NCBI GenBank assembly: GCA_016471375.1
Contig: WGLZ01000085.1
Span: forward strand, 1 to 46,279
Direction of reading: 5' to 3'
Source of the DNA: Cyanobacteria bacterium RI_101
GTDB taxonomy: Bacteria > Cyanobacteriota > Cyanobacteriia > Cyanobacteriales > Microcystaceae
Length of the DNA: 46,279 nucleotides
Shown: in pieces, positions 8,323-17,476 of the stretch
Numbering within the stretch: position 1 is the stretch's first letter
How the letters are laid out: each line of letters begins with the position of its first letter
Notes under the pieces: model-generated
Told to the model about the DNA's origin: nothing
Seen by the model: the letters and a program-made list of their open reading frames with translations, nothing else
Database searches by the model: none
Made by a program: the position numbers and the translations under genes

Positions 8323-9975
8323 ATGGGGGAAATGAACACCGCCGACTTGCTGATTCAATGTCTTGAGAACGAAGGCGTAGAGTACATCTTTGGCCTCCCC
8401 GGGGAAGAAAACCTCCATGTCCTCGAAGCCCTAAAGCGCTCTTCCATCCAATTCATTACCGTCCGCCACGAACAGGGCGCCGCCTTTATGGCCGACGTCT
8501 ACGGGCGCCTGACGGGCAAGGCGGGGGTCTGTCTCTCCACCCTCGGGCCGGGGGCGACGAATTTAATGACCGGGGTGGCGGACGCCAACCTGGACGGAGC
8601 GCCGCTGGTGGCCATCACCGGTCAGGTGGGCACGGACCGGATGCACATCGAATCCCACCAGTATTTAGACCTGGTGGCCATGTTTAACCCGGTGACCAAG
8701 TGGAACCGGCAGATTGTCCGCCCCAGCATCACCCCGGAGGTGGTGCGCAAAGCGTTTAAACTGGCTCAATCGGAAAAACCCGGCGCCACCCACATTGATT
8801 TGCCGGAAAATATCGCCGCCATGGCGGTGGAGGGGCGGCCCCTCAGTCGGGACAATCAAGAAAAAGTTTACGCGGCTTTTAAAACCCTGAGCGCCGCGGC
8901 CAACGCCATTTCCAAAGCTAAAAATCCTCTGATTCTGGTGGGGAACGGCGCCATTCGGGCGGGCGCCAGCGAGGCGCTGACGGAGTTCGCCACGGTGCTT
9001 AATATTCCGGTAGCTAATACCTTTATGGGCAAGGGCGTGATTCCCTACACTCATCCTTTAGCCCTCTGGACTGTGGGACTGCAACAGCGGGATCATATCA
9101 CCTGCGCCTTTGAGCGTTCCGATTTAGTCATCGCCGTGGGCTACGATTTAATTGAATATTCCCCCAAAAAATGGAATCCCGAGGGGACTTTGCCCATTAT
9201 TCACATCGGCATGACCCCGGCGGAAATCGACAGCAGTTATATTCCCCTGGTGGAAGTGGTGGGGGATATCTCCGATTCCCTGCTGGATATCCTCAAACGG
9301 GCCGACCGGCAAGGCAAACCCGCCCCCTTCGGGACTTCTCTGCGGACGGAGATTCGGGAAGAGTACGAATTGTACGCTCAAGATCAGGGGTTTCCCGTCA
9401 AGCCCCAAAAATTAATCTACGACCTGCGGCAGGTGATGGGGCCCGAGGATATTGTCATCTCCGACGTCGGCGCCCATAAGATGTGGATGGCCCGCCATTA
9501 CCACTGCGACAGCCCCAACACCTGTTTAATCTCCAACGGTTTCGCCGCCATGGGCATCGCTATTCCCGGCGCCTTGGCCGCTAAATTGGTTTACCCCGAC
9601 CGGAAGGTGGTGGCGGTGACGGGAGACGGCGGTTTTATGATGAATTGCCAGGAACTGGAAACGGCGCTCCGGGTGGGCACGCCCTTTGTGACCCTGATTT
9701 TTAACGACAATGGCTACGGTTTAATTGAGTGGAAACAAATTAATCAGTTCGGCTCTTCCTCCTTTATTCGTTTTAGCAACCCCGATTTTGTCAAGTTCGC
9801 CGAAAGTATGGGTCTCAAGGGTTACCGGGTCGAATCGGCGGCGGATTTAATTCCCACCCTCAAGACGGCGCTGGCTCAAGATGTGCCGGCGGTGATTGAT
9901 TGCCCCGTGGATTACGGCGAAAATATCCGCTTTTCCCAAAAGGCGGGGGATTTGTCCTGCGAGATTTGGGAATAG
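8323..9975 (+). CDS. Acetolactate synthase-like thiamine-diphosphate enzyme (large subunit)
   Basis: The start at 8323 (MGEMNTADLL) is chosen because it begins right at the conserved N-terminus and has AGGAG 12 nt upstream; an in-frame ATG at 8269 exists. The 550-aa product has the three domains of the TPP-dependent acetolactate synthase family. The cofactor-activating glutamate is in RHEQGAAFMADVYGR, and the TPP/Mg site is GDGGFMMNCQELETAL...NDNGYG. The expected reaction is condensation of two pyruvates to acetolactate, or pyruvate with 2-oxobutyrate. Cyanobacteria carry more than one such gene, so this may be either the branched-chain amino-acid enzyme or a catabolic-type paralogue. No small-subunit gene is adjacent. 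Confidence 0.88.
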   Translation: MGEMNTADLLIQCLENEGVEYIFGLPGEENLHVLEALKRSSIQFITVRHEQGAAFMADVYGRLTGKAGVCLSTLGPGATNLMTGVADANLDGAPLVAITGQVGTDRMHIESHQYLDLVAMFNPVTKWNRQIVRPSITPEVVRKAFKLAQSEKPGATHIDLPENIAAMAVEGRPLSRDNQEKVYAAFKTLSAAANAISKAKNPLILVGNGAIRAGASEALTEFATVLNIPVANTFMGKGVIPYTHPLALWTVGLQQRDHITCAFERSDLVIAVGYDLIEYSPKKWNPEGTLPIIHIGMTPAEIDSSYIPLVEVVGDISDSLLDILKRADRQGKPAPFGTSLRTEIREEYELYAQDQGFPVKPQKLIYDLRQVMGPEDIVISDVGAHKMWMARHYHCDSPNTCLISNGFAAMGIAIPGALAAKLVYPDRKVVAVTGDGGFMMNCQELETALRVGTPFVTLIFNDNGYGLIEWKQINQFGSSSFIRFSNPDFVKFAESMGLKGYRVESAADLIPTLKTALAQDVPAVIDCPVDYGENIRFSQKAGDLSCEIWE

Positions 9976-10025
9976 CCAGATTGACGTAGTTATTTTGAAA
10001 GGGCATTTTTGTTTAGCCTCAAATT

Positions 10026-10565
10026 TTAGCTAAACAGACTGGGCAGGGAAACCTGAAAACCTAAGAGAAACCGTTGGCAGTGGGCGCTGTCCTCCCCCTG
10101 GAAAGCGAGGGTTTGGTTGGCTGTCACAATGAGAACCCGGCAGTTTTCAGGAAAAACCAGCCAGACTTCTCCACAACCCGACGCCAAGTATTCCGCGGCC
10201 TTGGCGAATAACTCCTCGGCGCTGTCGTTGGGAGAGGCGATTTCCGCCGCGAGGCTCGGACTCTGGGGGAGAACCGTTTCTTGCCCAAATTGAGCCACTA
10301 ATTCCGCCGTCGCGTAACAGACATCGGGACGGCGACCCCGTCCAGTGGTAATACAGGGCAACTCGACATAGACTTCTCCTCCCTGGCCGGATTCGAGGAG
10401 GTACTTTTTCCAGAGGAAGGCGAGATTGGATTGAACTTTACTGTGGAGAATCGTCATATGTTTTTTTTCGATCAACCGACCCTCAACCCATTCTTGATCT
10501 TCCGGGGGGTGGCTTTGAAAATCGGCCAGGGTCGGTTCAGGGGGCTTTTCGACGAGGGCAATCAT
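10026..10565 (-). CDS. Uma2 family endonuclease
   Basis: The 179-aa product has the Uma2 (formerly DUF820) layout: an N-terminal strand-helix with EWVEGRLIEKK, then the motif pair GRRPDVCY and AAEIASPND, and a C-terminal helix with KAAEYLASGCGEVWLVFP. The aspartate and glutamate of these motifs correspond to the PD-(D/E)XK-type active site proposed for the family. The family is strongly expanded in cyanobacteria and its biological role is unsettled. This copy is isolated, convergent with the acetolactate synthase gene, and has the normal base composition of the neighbourhood, unlike the clustered copies after 34 kb. Confidence 0.85.
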   Translation of the reverse strand: MIALVEKPPEPTLADFQSHPPEDQEWVEGRLIEKKHMTILHSKVQSNLAFLWKKYLLESGQGGEVYVELPCITTGRGRRPDVCYATAELVAQFGQETVLPQSPSLAAEIASPNDSAEELFAKAAEYLASGCGEVWLVFPENCRVLIVTANQTLAFQGEDSAHCQRFLLGFQVSLPSLFS

Positions 10566-10925
10566 AGCGGCGACAATAGAAGCGGAGATGATGTTTGCCA
10601 GTTTAAACCTTTTGCCCCAAGATGAACCCGCCGTTATCGGAAGAAGCGGTCTGAAACCCCGGCGCCGGATAGAATATAGACCCTCAAGTTGTCCTAGACG
10701 GCGACGCTGGCCCAGATCGGCGTTTTTAAATCGTCCGCCGGATTAAGCGCCGCGCCGGAGGAGGAGTTAGAGCGGGAAAACGCTCTAGGTCTCTTTACGA
10801 CTTCTTCACCATTACTCGGTAGTATCGGTCAGTGGTAATTGGCGGATGGCTAGCCTCGTCATTCCCAAAGCAACCCCCAGACCTCTTCCCTTTTACTCAA
10901 GTCTTCACTTGAGGCGATAGATTCT
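10566..10925. other. 360-bp intergenic region between divergent genes
   Basis: This gap separates the minus-strand Uma2 gene from the plus-strand PepSY-type gene and should hold both promoters. I see a 7-bp stem-loop at 10768-10787 (TAGAGCG, 6-nt loop, CGCTCTA). I see no convincing NtcA site or sigma-70 promoter and no credible ORF. Confidence 0.5.
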
Positions 10926-11498
10926 ATGGCTAATCTCAATGTTCGTAAAATTCACCGCAAGATTGCTCCCATTCTTTTTATTCCGCTTCTACTAAGCGCT
11001 CTTACCGGCGTCGCTTATCGTCTGGGCAGAACTTATTTTGGAGTCTCCGATGAACTGGGAGAGTCGATTCTCAGTATCCACGAAGGTAAATTTTTAGGCA
11101 AGCCCTTAGTTCCTTTTTATATTCTACTCTTGGGTTTGGGCTTAGTCGCGATGATTGCGACGGCGCTATTGATGTTTAAACAAAGAAGACAAAATTATTT
11201 TAAAAGTTTATCTTCGGGTCGCGTTAATCTCCGCTCTGTTCACGGTCTATTCGCTTTAATTTTCTTTTTGCCTTTATTTATAAGCGCCGTAACGGGAGTT
11301 ATGTTCCGTATCAGCCGAGCCTGGTTGGGCTTATCCGAAGAACAGGCGGAGATTTTTATGGAGATCCATCAAGGTAGTTATTTAGGATCATCTTTAAGAG
11401 TAGTTTATGTTCTTCTAATTGGCTTGGGACTATTAGGAATCCTGATCACAGGGATTCAAATGACAGGCATTTTCCCTAAGCGAACCCCGGGGGCATAG
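10926..11498 (+). CDS. Four-helix PepSY-associated-type membrane protein with internal duplication
   Basis: The 190-aa product contains two homologous halves. Each runs: histidine-containing helix start, LPL or IPL..SA.TGV, YR or FR, a G.S.E segment, IH.G.(Y/F)LG, then a second hydrophobic helix with GLGL. The first half spans about residues 9-85 and the second about 102-182. Four transmembrane helices are predicted. The short SA.TG(V) helix followed by a loop and IHxG is typical of PepSY-associated membrane proteins. No enzyme function is evident. It lies upstream of the TrpD-like gene on the same strand, 90 bp away. Confidence 0.7.
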   Translation: MANLNVRKIHRKIAPILFIPLLLSALTGVAYRLGRTYFGVSDELGESILSIHEGKFLGKPLVPFYILLLGLGLVAMIATALLMFKQRRQNYFKSLSSGRVNLRSVHGLFALIFFLPLFISAVTGVMFRISRAWLGLSEEQAEIFMEIHQGSYLGSSLRVVYVLLIGLGLLGILITGIQMTGIFPKRTPGA

Positions 11499-11588
11499 AA
11501 GAATAGGGTTCCTCGTTGAGAATAGCCCAGTATACTGGGGTTGGTTTTTGCGATCAGGGAATTAATCGAGGAACCCAATACATAAGCT

Positions 11589-12653
11589 ATGAGCAAACAA
11601 TTTCGAGACTATCTGAAAAAAATCGGGAGCGGCGCCCATACCAGTAAGGATTTGAGCCGGGCGGAAGCGGCGGACGCCATGGCCCTGATGTTGACCCAGG
11701 CGGCGACGCCGGCCCAAATCGGCGCTTTTTTAATCGCCCACCGCATCAAGCGCCCCACGGGGGAGGAGTTGGCGGGGATGTTGGACGCCTACGACCAGTT
11801 GGGGCCAAAGGTTCCGGCGTTAGATTCGGGCAAGCCGGTCGCGATCCTCAGCCAACCCTACGACGGGCGAGACCGGACTTTTCCCCTCAGTCCCTTAACC
11901 GCCTTACTCCTAGCCAGCGCCGGTTGTCCGGTTCTCCAGCACGGCGGGGAGCGGACGCCCACGAAGGAAGGGGTTCCCCTGATTGATCTCTGGCGCTGTT
12001 TGGGGGTGGATTGGCGCCCTTTTTCCCTAGCGCAAATTCAGGAGAGTTTGGCCAACCTTAATCTGGGCTTTGTCTATCTTCCCCGACAGTTCCCCCTTGC
12101 TCAAGACTTGATTCCTTACCGGGAGCAAATCGGTAAGCGTCCGCCCCTGGCCACCCTGGAACTAATCTGGGCGCCCTACAGCGGCCCTTGCTATGTGGTC
12201 GCCGGGTTTGTCCATCCCCCCACGGAAACCATGATTCAAAGGGCGCTGACCCTGCGGGGGGTTGAAAAATTTACCACCGTTAAAGGTCTAGAAGGCAGTT
12301 GCGACCTGCCCCAGGAGCGCCCCGCCATCATCGGTTTATATGATTTCAATCAGGGGGACAATCCCCTGACTCGTCTGCGACTCCACGCCGAAGACTACGG
12401 TTTGGGGGGGAAAAATCCGCTTTGGACGGATTTAACCGACGCTCAACGGTTAATGACCGCCACCCTCGCCGGGGAACCCACTCCCTTAGTTCCGGCGCTC
12501 CTCTGGAATAGCGGCTTTTACCTCTGGCGCCATTGCGCCCTGGACTCACTCGGCGCCGGGATTAACTTGGCTCGGGAGTTGCTGTCGGGGGGACAAGCTC
12601 GGGAAAAATTGACCCAAATTCAGCGGTTATGCAAGACCGGCATGAAAAAATGA
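11589..12653 (+). CDS. Anthranilate phosphoribosyltransferase-family protein lacking the canonical PRPP motif
   Basis: The 354-aa product begins like TrpD/TrpD2 proteins, with an N-terminal helical domain (GSGAHTSKDLSRAEAADAM). It keeps the overall nucleoside-phosphorylase-type fold features such as GEELAGMLDAYDQLG and LQHGGERTPTK. The usual glycine-rich GTGGDG segment that binds PRPP is replaced by SQPYDGRDRTFPLS, and the KHGNR-like segment is LQHGGER. Anthranilate phosphoribosyltransferase activity is therefore doubtful. The gene lies immediately upstream of the nrtA promoter region, on the same strand. Its position next to nitrate genes suggests, without proving, a link to nitrogen metabolism. 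Confidence 0.8.
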   Translation: MSKQFRDYLKKIGSGAHTSKDLSRAEAADAMALMLTQAATPAQIGAFLIAHRIKRPTGEELAGMLDAYDQLGPKVPALDSGKPVAILSQPYDGRDRTFPLSPLTALLLASAGCPVLQHGGERTPTKEGVPLIDLWRCLGVDWRPFSLAQIQESLANLNLGFVYLPRQFPLAQDLIPYREQIGKRPPLATLELIWAPYSGPCYVVAGFVHPPTETMIQRALTLRGVEKFTTVKGLEGSCDLPQERPAIIGLYDFNQGDNPLTRLRLHAEDYGLGGKNPLWTDLTDAQRLMTATLAGEPTPLVPALLWNSGFYLWRHCALDSLGAGINLARELLSGGQAREKLTQIQRLCKTGMKK

Positions 12654-12680
12654 CAAACTAGCATAGCTCGCCGGGGGTCG

Positions 12681-12694
12681 GTTACAAACTATAC
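12681..12694 (+). promoter_or_regulatory. Near-consensus NtcA-type site upstream of nrtA
   Basis: The sequence fits GT-N10-AC and matches GTA-N8-TAC except for one base (GTT instead of GTA). It lies 86 bp upstream of the chosen nrtA start, where an activator site for the nitrate operon is expected. A clear TAN3T box at the usual spacing is not evident. Confidence 0.5.
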
Positions 12695-12779
12695 AAATCT
12701 TTACAAAGAAAAACCCCAGTCTAAGGAAACCATTTTGCGGTCGTTCTCATTTTTCCGATCCGGGGTTTCCTATAGACAC

Positions 12780-14102
12780 ATGAGCAAGTTTTCTAGACGC
12801 AATTTTATGATCACGGCGGGAGCCACCGCCTTGGGGACAGCGATTCTACACGGATGCGCCAGTCCTAATACTCCCACGACTCCCGCTTCGCCGACCGCGG
12901 GGGGAGACGCGACGCCGGCGCCGGGGGCCGCGGGAGAAGCGCCGGAAGTAACGACGGCGAAATTGGGCTTTATCGCTTTAACTGACGCGGCGCCGTTGAT
13001 CATCGCCAAGGAAAAGGGTCTGTTTGATAAATATGGAATGACCGGGGTGGAGGTGCTCAAACAAGCCTCCTGGCCGGTGACGCGGGATAACTTGGAACTG
13101 GGTTCCGGGGGCGGGGGCATTGACGGCGCCCATATTTTAACCCCCATGCCTTACATGATGACCCTGGGGACTATTACTAAAACGAAGCAACCGGTGCCCA
13201 TGTATATTTTGGCCCGGCTCAATACCCAGGGACAGGGGATTTCTCTGGCGGAATCCTTTAAGGCGCTGAAGGTCGCTCTGGACAGCGCCCCTCTGAAGGC
13301 GAAATTAGCCAAAGACAGCAAAGTGGCCATGACCTTTCCGGGGGGAACTCACGACCTCTGGATTCGCTACTGGTTAGCCGCCGGGGGCATTGATCCCAGT
13401 AAAGACGTCTCGGTGATTCCGGTGCCGCCGCCCCAAATGGTGGCCAATATGAAAGTCGGCAACATGACCTCTTTTTGCGTGGGAGAACCCTGGAACGCTC
13501 AGTTGGTGAATCAAAAACTGGGCTATTCGGCGCTGATTACCGGCCAACTCTGGAAAAATCACCCGGAAAAGGCGTTTACTGTGCGGAAGGATTGGGCGGA
13601 CAAAAATCCCAAGGCGACCCAGGCGTTGTTGAAGGCCGTTCTCGAAGCCCAACAGTGGTGCGACGATCCGGCAAATAAAGAGGAAATGGCGACGATTATT
13701 TCCGGCCGTCAGTATCTTAAAGTTCCCCCGGAGGATATTCTGGGACGCCTCCAGGGCAAGGTGGATTTTGGCGACGGGCGCACTTTAGACGATCCCGATT
13801 TAGCCATGAAATTCTGGCGGGATAACGCCTCCTACCCCTACCAAAGTCACGATTTGTGGTTCCTGACGGAAGATATTCGCTGGGGTTATTTGCCCCCCTC
13901 CACGGATACGAAAAAGGTCATCGCCGAGGTGAATCGGGAGGATTTATGGAAGCAAGCGGCCCAAGCGCTGGGGGTGCCGGCGGAGCAGATTCCCGCCACC
14001 ACTTCTCGGGGTGTGGAAACCTTCTTTGACGGGGTGAAATTTGACCCGGAAAATCCCCAGGCCTATCTGGATGGTCTCAAGATTAAGTCTATTAAAGGCT
14101 AG
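12780..14102 (+). CDS. nrtA: Nitrate ABC transporter substrate-binding lipoprotein NrtA
   Basis: The start at 12780 (MSKFSRRNFM) gives a 440-aa protein, close to characterised NrtA. The in-frame ATG at 12735 would only add 15 residues before the export signal. The N-terminus has a twin-arginine motif (SRRNFM) and a lipobox ending in HGC, followed by a proline/alanine-rich linker, so it should be a membrane-anchored lipoprotein. The binding domain (GFIALTDAAPLIIAKEKGLF) belongs to the NrtA/CmpA family, which binds nitrate and nitrite or bicarbonate. The nrtBCD-narB context supports nitrate. It is the first gene of the operon. Confidence 0.96.
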   Translation: MSKFSRRNFMITAGATALGTAILHGCASPNTPTTPASPTAGGDATPAPGAAGEAPEVTTAKLGFIALTDAAPLIIAKEKGLFDKYGMTGVEVLKQASWPVTRDNLELGSGGGGIDGAHILTPMPYMMTLGTITKTKQPVPMYILARLNTQGQGISLAESFKALKVALDSAPLKAKLAKDSKVAMTFPGGTHDLWIRYWLAAGGIDPSKDVSVIPVPPPQMVANMKVGNMTSFCVGEPWNAQLVNQKLGYSALITGQLWKNHPEKAFTVRKDWADKNPKATQALLKAVLEAQQWCDDPANKEEMATIISGRQYLKVPPEDILGRLQGKVDFGDGRTLDDPDLAMKFWRDNASYPYQSHDLWFLTEDIRWGYLPPSTDTKKVIAEVNREDLWKQAAQALGVPAEQIPATTSRGVETFFDGVKFDPENPQAYLDGLKIKSIKG

Positions 14103-14438
14103 TCAGATTTCAGATTTCAGATGACAGATATCAGTTATCAGTTATCAGTTATCAGTTATCAGGGAACTTTGAGGATGATTCCCCCCTTGCCAAACTACTG
14201 TGTATTAGAGATCTGGGTTAAAGACCCAATTTTGGGCTTCATCCCCCTACACTTGGGCAAGCTCAGTGGGACAATCCCCCTTGGTAAGGGGGACTTTAAG
14301 AAGTTTTCCCCCCTTTCAAAGGGGGGCTAGGGGGGATAAAACCCCTGAGATCCTGAGGGCTGAGCGTAGTCGAAGCCCAATCTCCGAAAACTCAACTTTA
14401 CGTTTTCTCTCCATTCTTTCTTTTTAATTGTTATTCCT
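14103..14438. repeat. Repeat-rich gap between nrtA and nrtB
   Basis: This gap has no credible gene. It holds four tandem copies of the 7-bp unit ATCAGTT (about 14130-14160). It also holds C-run/G-run hairpin blocks (14274-14336) and a CTGAGCGTAGTCGAAG-type repeat near 14360. The ATCAG units reappear at 25856-25903. Such hairpins within a transport operon could lower expression of nrtBCD relative to nrtA, which is inference. Confidence 0.7.
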
Positions 14439-15269
14439 ATGGCTAACGCGACTCTTTCTAACCGGCGCCCTCGCAGTAATCCCTGGGCGTTTTTGACCCA
14501 TTCTAAAAAAATTATGCGGCCCCTAGTGGCGCTGATTGTGCTCTTAGTCATTTGGCAAATTCTTTGCTCCGGCCCCAATCCTAATTTACCCAGTCCCCTG
14601 ACGGTGATTCAAGAAACCTGGAATCCTCTGATTATTAATCCCTTTTTTGATAACGGCGGTACGGACAAGGGGTTAGGTTTACAAATTTTCGCCAGTTTAA
14701 CCCGGGTGGCCGTAGGCTTTTCCCTCGCTTCCATTGTGGGGATTGGTTTGGGAATTTTAATCGGCAGTAGTCGTCTGATGTACGACGCCCTCGATCCCAT
14801 TTTCCAAGTTTTGAGAACCATTCCGCCCCTGGCTTGGTTGCCCATCGCTTTGGCGGCGCTGAGGGAGAGCGAGCCTTCGGCGATCTTCGTGATTTTTATC
14901 ACTTCGATTTGGCCCATTATTATCAATACAACCGTCGGGGTGCAACAGGTGCCCCAGGATTACCGCAATGTTTCCCGAGTTTTGCAACTCTCTAAACTAG
15001 AGTATTTCTTTAACATTCTCTTTCCGGCGGCGGTGCCCTATATTTTTACCGGTCTTCGCATCGGTATTGGTCTCTCTTGGCTCGCCATTGTGGCGGCGGA
15101 AATGCTGGTGGGAGGCGTCGGCATTGGCTTCTTTATTTGGGACGCCTACAACAGTTCCCGCATGAGCGAAATTATTTTGGCGCTGGTTTATGTGGGCATT
15201 GTCGGTTTGTTGTTAGACCGTTTTGTGGCCTTTATCGCCAGTTTACTTGTTCCGGCGGAACAGAAATAA
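14439..15269 (+). CDS. nrtB: Nitrate ABC transporter permease NrtB
   Basis: The 276-aa integral membrane protein has about six hydrophobic helices. It carries the inner-membrane permease signature around residues 165-200 (NVSRVLQLSKLEYFFNILFPAAVPYIFTGLRIG), the cytoplasmic EAA-type loop that contacts the ATPases. It belongs to the NrtB/CmpB/SsuC-type permease family. Together with NrtA, NrtC and NrtD it forms the high-affinity nitrate/nitrite importer of the cytoplasmic membrane. Confidence 0.96.
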   Translation: MANATLSNRRPRSNPWAFLTHSKKIMRPLVALIVLLVIWQILCSGPNPNLPSPLTVIQETWNPLIINPFFDNGGTDKGLGLQIFASLTRVAVGFSLASIVGIGLGILIGSSRLMYDALDPIFQVLRTIPPLAWLPIALAALRESEPSAIFVIFITSIWPIIINTTVGVQQVPQDYRNVSRVLQLSKLEYFFNILFPAAVPYIFTGLRIGIGLSWLAIVAAEMLVGGVGIGFFIWDAYNSSRMSEIILALVYVGIVGLLLDRFVAFIASLLVPAEQK

Positions 15270-15443
15270 TGCCGGCGCTGGCTTCGGCTACGCTCAGCCA
15301 GCTAGGATTAGCTCCCCCTCTTGGGAGGAGGCTGGGGGGTGGGTTCTAACCCCGAGAAGCTAACCCACCCCTAACCCCTCCAAGGAGGGGAACCGGAAAC
15401 TTCCGCAATCTCAATGTCGTAGTAAAATCTCCAACCCCTAACC
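15270..15443. repeat. Inverted repeats between nrtB and nrtC
   Basis: The gap contains a GGCTACGCTCAGCC word near 15287 and a 10-bp perfect inverted repeat (15336-15345 with 15362-15371). The stretch 15362-15392 recurs in inverted orientation at 28380-28410 with one mismatch in 31 bases, so it is a dispersed element. Confidence 0.7.
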
Positions 15444-17432
15444 ATGTCTGCTTTTATTGAAATTGACCACGTTGACCGTATTTTTCCCCTGCCCAATGGC
15501 GAGCGCTATATCGCTCTGAAGGGAATTGAACTGAAAATCAAGGCTGGAGAATTTATTTCCCTGATTGGCCACTCCGGTTGCGGTAAATCCACCTTGTTAA
15601 ATATGGTGTCCGGTCTGGATAAGCCCACCTTTGGGGGGGTGATTATGGAGGGTCGAGAAATCGACGGGCCGGGGCCGGAACGGATGGTGGTCTTTCAAAA
15701 TTATTCCCTTCTGCCCTGGTTGACGGCGCGGCAAAATATCGCCCTAGCCGCCCATCGGGTTTTGCGGCAACTTCCCAAACCGGAACGGGAAAAAATTATC
15801 GACGACAGTATCGCCTTGGTCGGTCTGCAACGGTCGGCCCACAAGAAACCGGGGGAACTCTCCGGGGGGATGAAGCAACGGGTGGCTATTGCTCGGGCCC
15901 TAGCGATTCGTCCCAAGGTGCTACTGCTGGACGAACCCTTCGGGGCGCTGGACGCCTTAACTCGGGGCAATCTGCAAGAGCGCCTGATGGAGATTGTGCA
16001 GGAAAGTCAGGTTACTTGTATTATGGTGACCCACGATGTGGACGAGGCGCTGTTGCTTTCCGACCGGGTGGTGATGCTGACCACGGGGCCGGAAGCCCAC
16101 ATTGGTCAAATTCTAGAGGTGCCCATTCCCCGACCCCGCCACCGCTTAGAGGTGGTCAACCATCCCAGTTACTACGCCCTACGGGGGGAGATGGTCTATT
16201 TCCTCAACCAACAGAAACGGGTTAAGAAGGTCGGTCAAGCGCCGATGGTGATGACCGGCGCCGGTTTGGAGAAAATCAACCTTAATTTGGGCTTTATTCC
16301 TCTGACGGACTGCGCGCCCCTGGTGGTGGCCCAAGAAAAAGGCTTTTTCCAAAAGTACGGTCTGGAAGCGGTGAACCTGGTGCGAGAACCCAGTTGGCAA
16401 TCCATTGTGGACGGCGTTCGCGACCAGCGCCTAGACGGCGCCCAGATGGTGGCGGGGATGCCCTTGGGCTTAACCCTGGGCATGGGGGGAAATTTGCCGC
16501 TTCCCATCATTACGGCGCTGGTGATGAGTCGCAACGGCAACGCCATTACCCTCAGTCATAAATTCGCCCAGGCGGGGGTCAACGGTTTAAGCGCCCTCAA
16601 AACCTACCTAGACAACAGCGCCGACCAGGTGCCCACCCTAGGAATGGTGCATCCCGCCTCGATGCAAAATCTGCTCCTCCGCTACTGGCTCGCCTCCGGG
16701 GGCATTGACCCGGATCGGGATATTACCCTCATGCGCCTACCGCCGCCCCAGATGGTGGCCAACCTCAAAGCCGGCGCGATTGACGGCTACTGCGTTGGGG
16801 AGCCTTGGAACTCCAGGGCGGTCTATGAAGATTTGGGCTACGTCGTCGCCACGGATTTGGATATTTGGGACGGTCATCCTGAAAAGGTGCTCGGCGTGCG
16901 GGAAGACTGGGTGGAAAAATATCCCGAAACCCACTTAGCGCTGGTTAAGGCGCTTCTGGAAGCCTGCGAATACTGCGACGACCGGCGCAACCGGGAAGAA
17001 ATTCTGGGCTACCTCTGTCAACCGCAATACCTTGGGGCGCTGCCGGAATATATCCGTCCCGGCTTTATCGATCCTTACCGGCGGGGCAATGGCCAAGCGC
17101 CGGAAACGCTTCTGCGGTTTAACCAATTTTACGTGGATCAAGCCAACTGTCCCTCCCGGAGCGAAGGCCTCTGGACTTTAACCCAACTGGCCCGCTGGGG
17201 GTATATTCCCTTCCCCAAAAACTGGGTCGAAGTGATCGAGCGGGTGCGGCGCCCGGATCTCTTCGGCGAAGCCTGTCGGCAACTAGGCTGGCCCGATCTC
17301 GAAGTCGAGCGCCAAACCATCACCCTTTTCGACGGCATGGTCTTCACCCCCAACGATCCCCTCGGCTACATCCGGCGCTTTAACCTCCACCGAGACATTC
17401 AAGTCTCCGAAGTCTTACTCGATCGAGCCTGA
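15444..17432 (+). CDS. nrtC: Nitrate ABC transporter ATPase with NrtA-like regulatory domain, NrtC
   Basis: The 662-aa protein has the two-part structure unique to NrtC/CmpC. Residues 1 to about 255 form an ABC ATPase with Walker [10 protein letters not shown], signature [15 protein letters not shown] and Walker [13 protein letters not shown]. From about residue 275 onward there is an NrtA-like solute-binding domain ([21 protein letters not shown]). In characterised cyanobacteria this C-terminal domain mediates ammonium-promoted inhibition of nitrate uptake. The length agrees with known NrtC. It is in the same operon as nrtB and nrtD. Confidence 0.96.
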   Translation: MSAFIEIDHVDRIFPLPNGERYIALKGIELKIKAGEFISLIGHSGCGKSTLLNMVSGLDKPTFGGVIMEGREIDGPGPERMVVFQNYSLLPWLTARQNIALAAHRVLRQLPKPEREKIIDDSIALVGLQRSAHKKPGELSGGMKQRVAIARALAIRPKVLLLDEPFGALDALTRGNLQERLMEIVQESQVTCIMVTHDVDEALLLSDRVVMLTTGPEAHIGQILEVPIPRPRHRLEVVNHPSYYALRGEMVYFLNQQKRVKKVGQAPMVMTGAGLEKINLNLGFIPLTDCAPLVVAQEKGFFQKYGLEAVNLVREPSWQSIVDGVRDQRLDGAQMVAGMPLGLTLGMGGNLPLPIITALVMSRNGNAITLSHKFAQAGVNGLSALKTYLDNSADQVPTLGMVHPASMQNLLLRYWLASGGIDPDRDITLMRLPPPQMVANLKAGAIDGYCVGEPWNSRAVYEDLGYVVATDLDIWDGHPEKVLGVREDWVEKYPETHLALVKALLEACEYCDDRRNREEILGYLCQPQYLGALPEYIRPGFIDPYRRGNGQAPETLLRFNQFYVDQANCPSRSEGLWTLTQLARWGYIPFPKNWVEVIERVRRPDLFGEACRQLGWPDLEVERQTITLFDGMVFTPNDPLGYIRRFNLHRDIQVSEVLLDRA

Positions 17433-17476
17433 CCCTTCGACTACGCTCAGCGTCCCCCTCTCCCCCCCCACCTCCC

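Noticed and set aside
11589-12653. Annotation as trpD
   Set aside because: The PRPP-binding glycine motif is absent, so the tryptophan-pathway assignment is not supported.
14121-14163. ATCAGTT tandem considered as a regulatory iteron or origin
   Set aside because: There are only four 7-bp units, no replication gene is nearby and similar units lie at 25856; it fits a dispersed simple repeat better.
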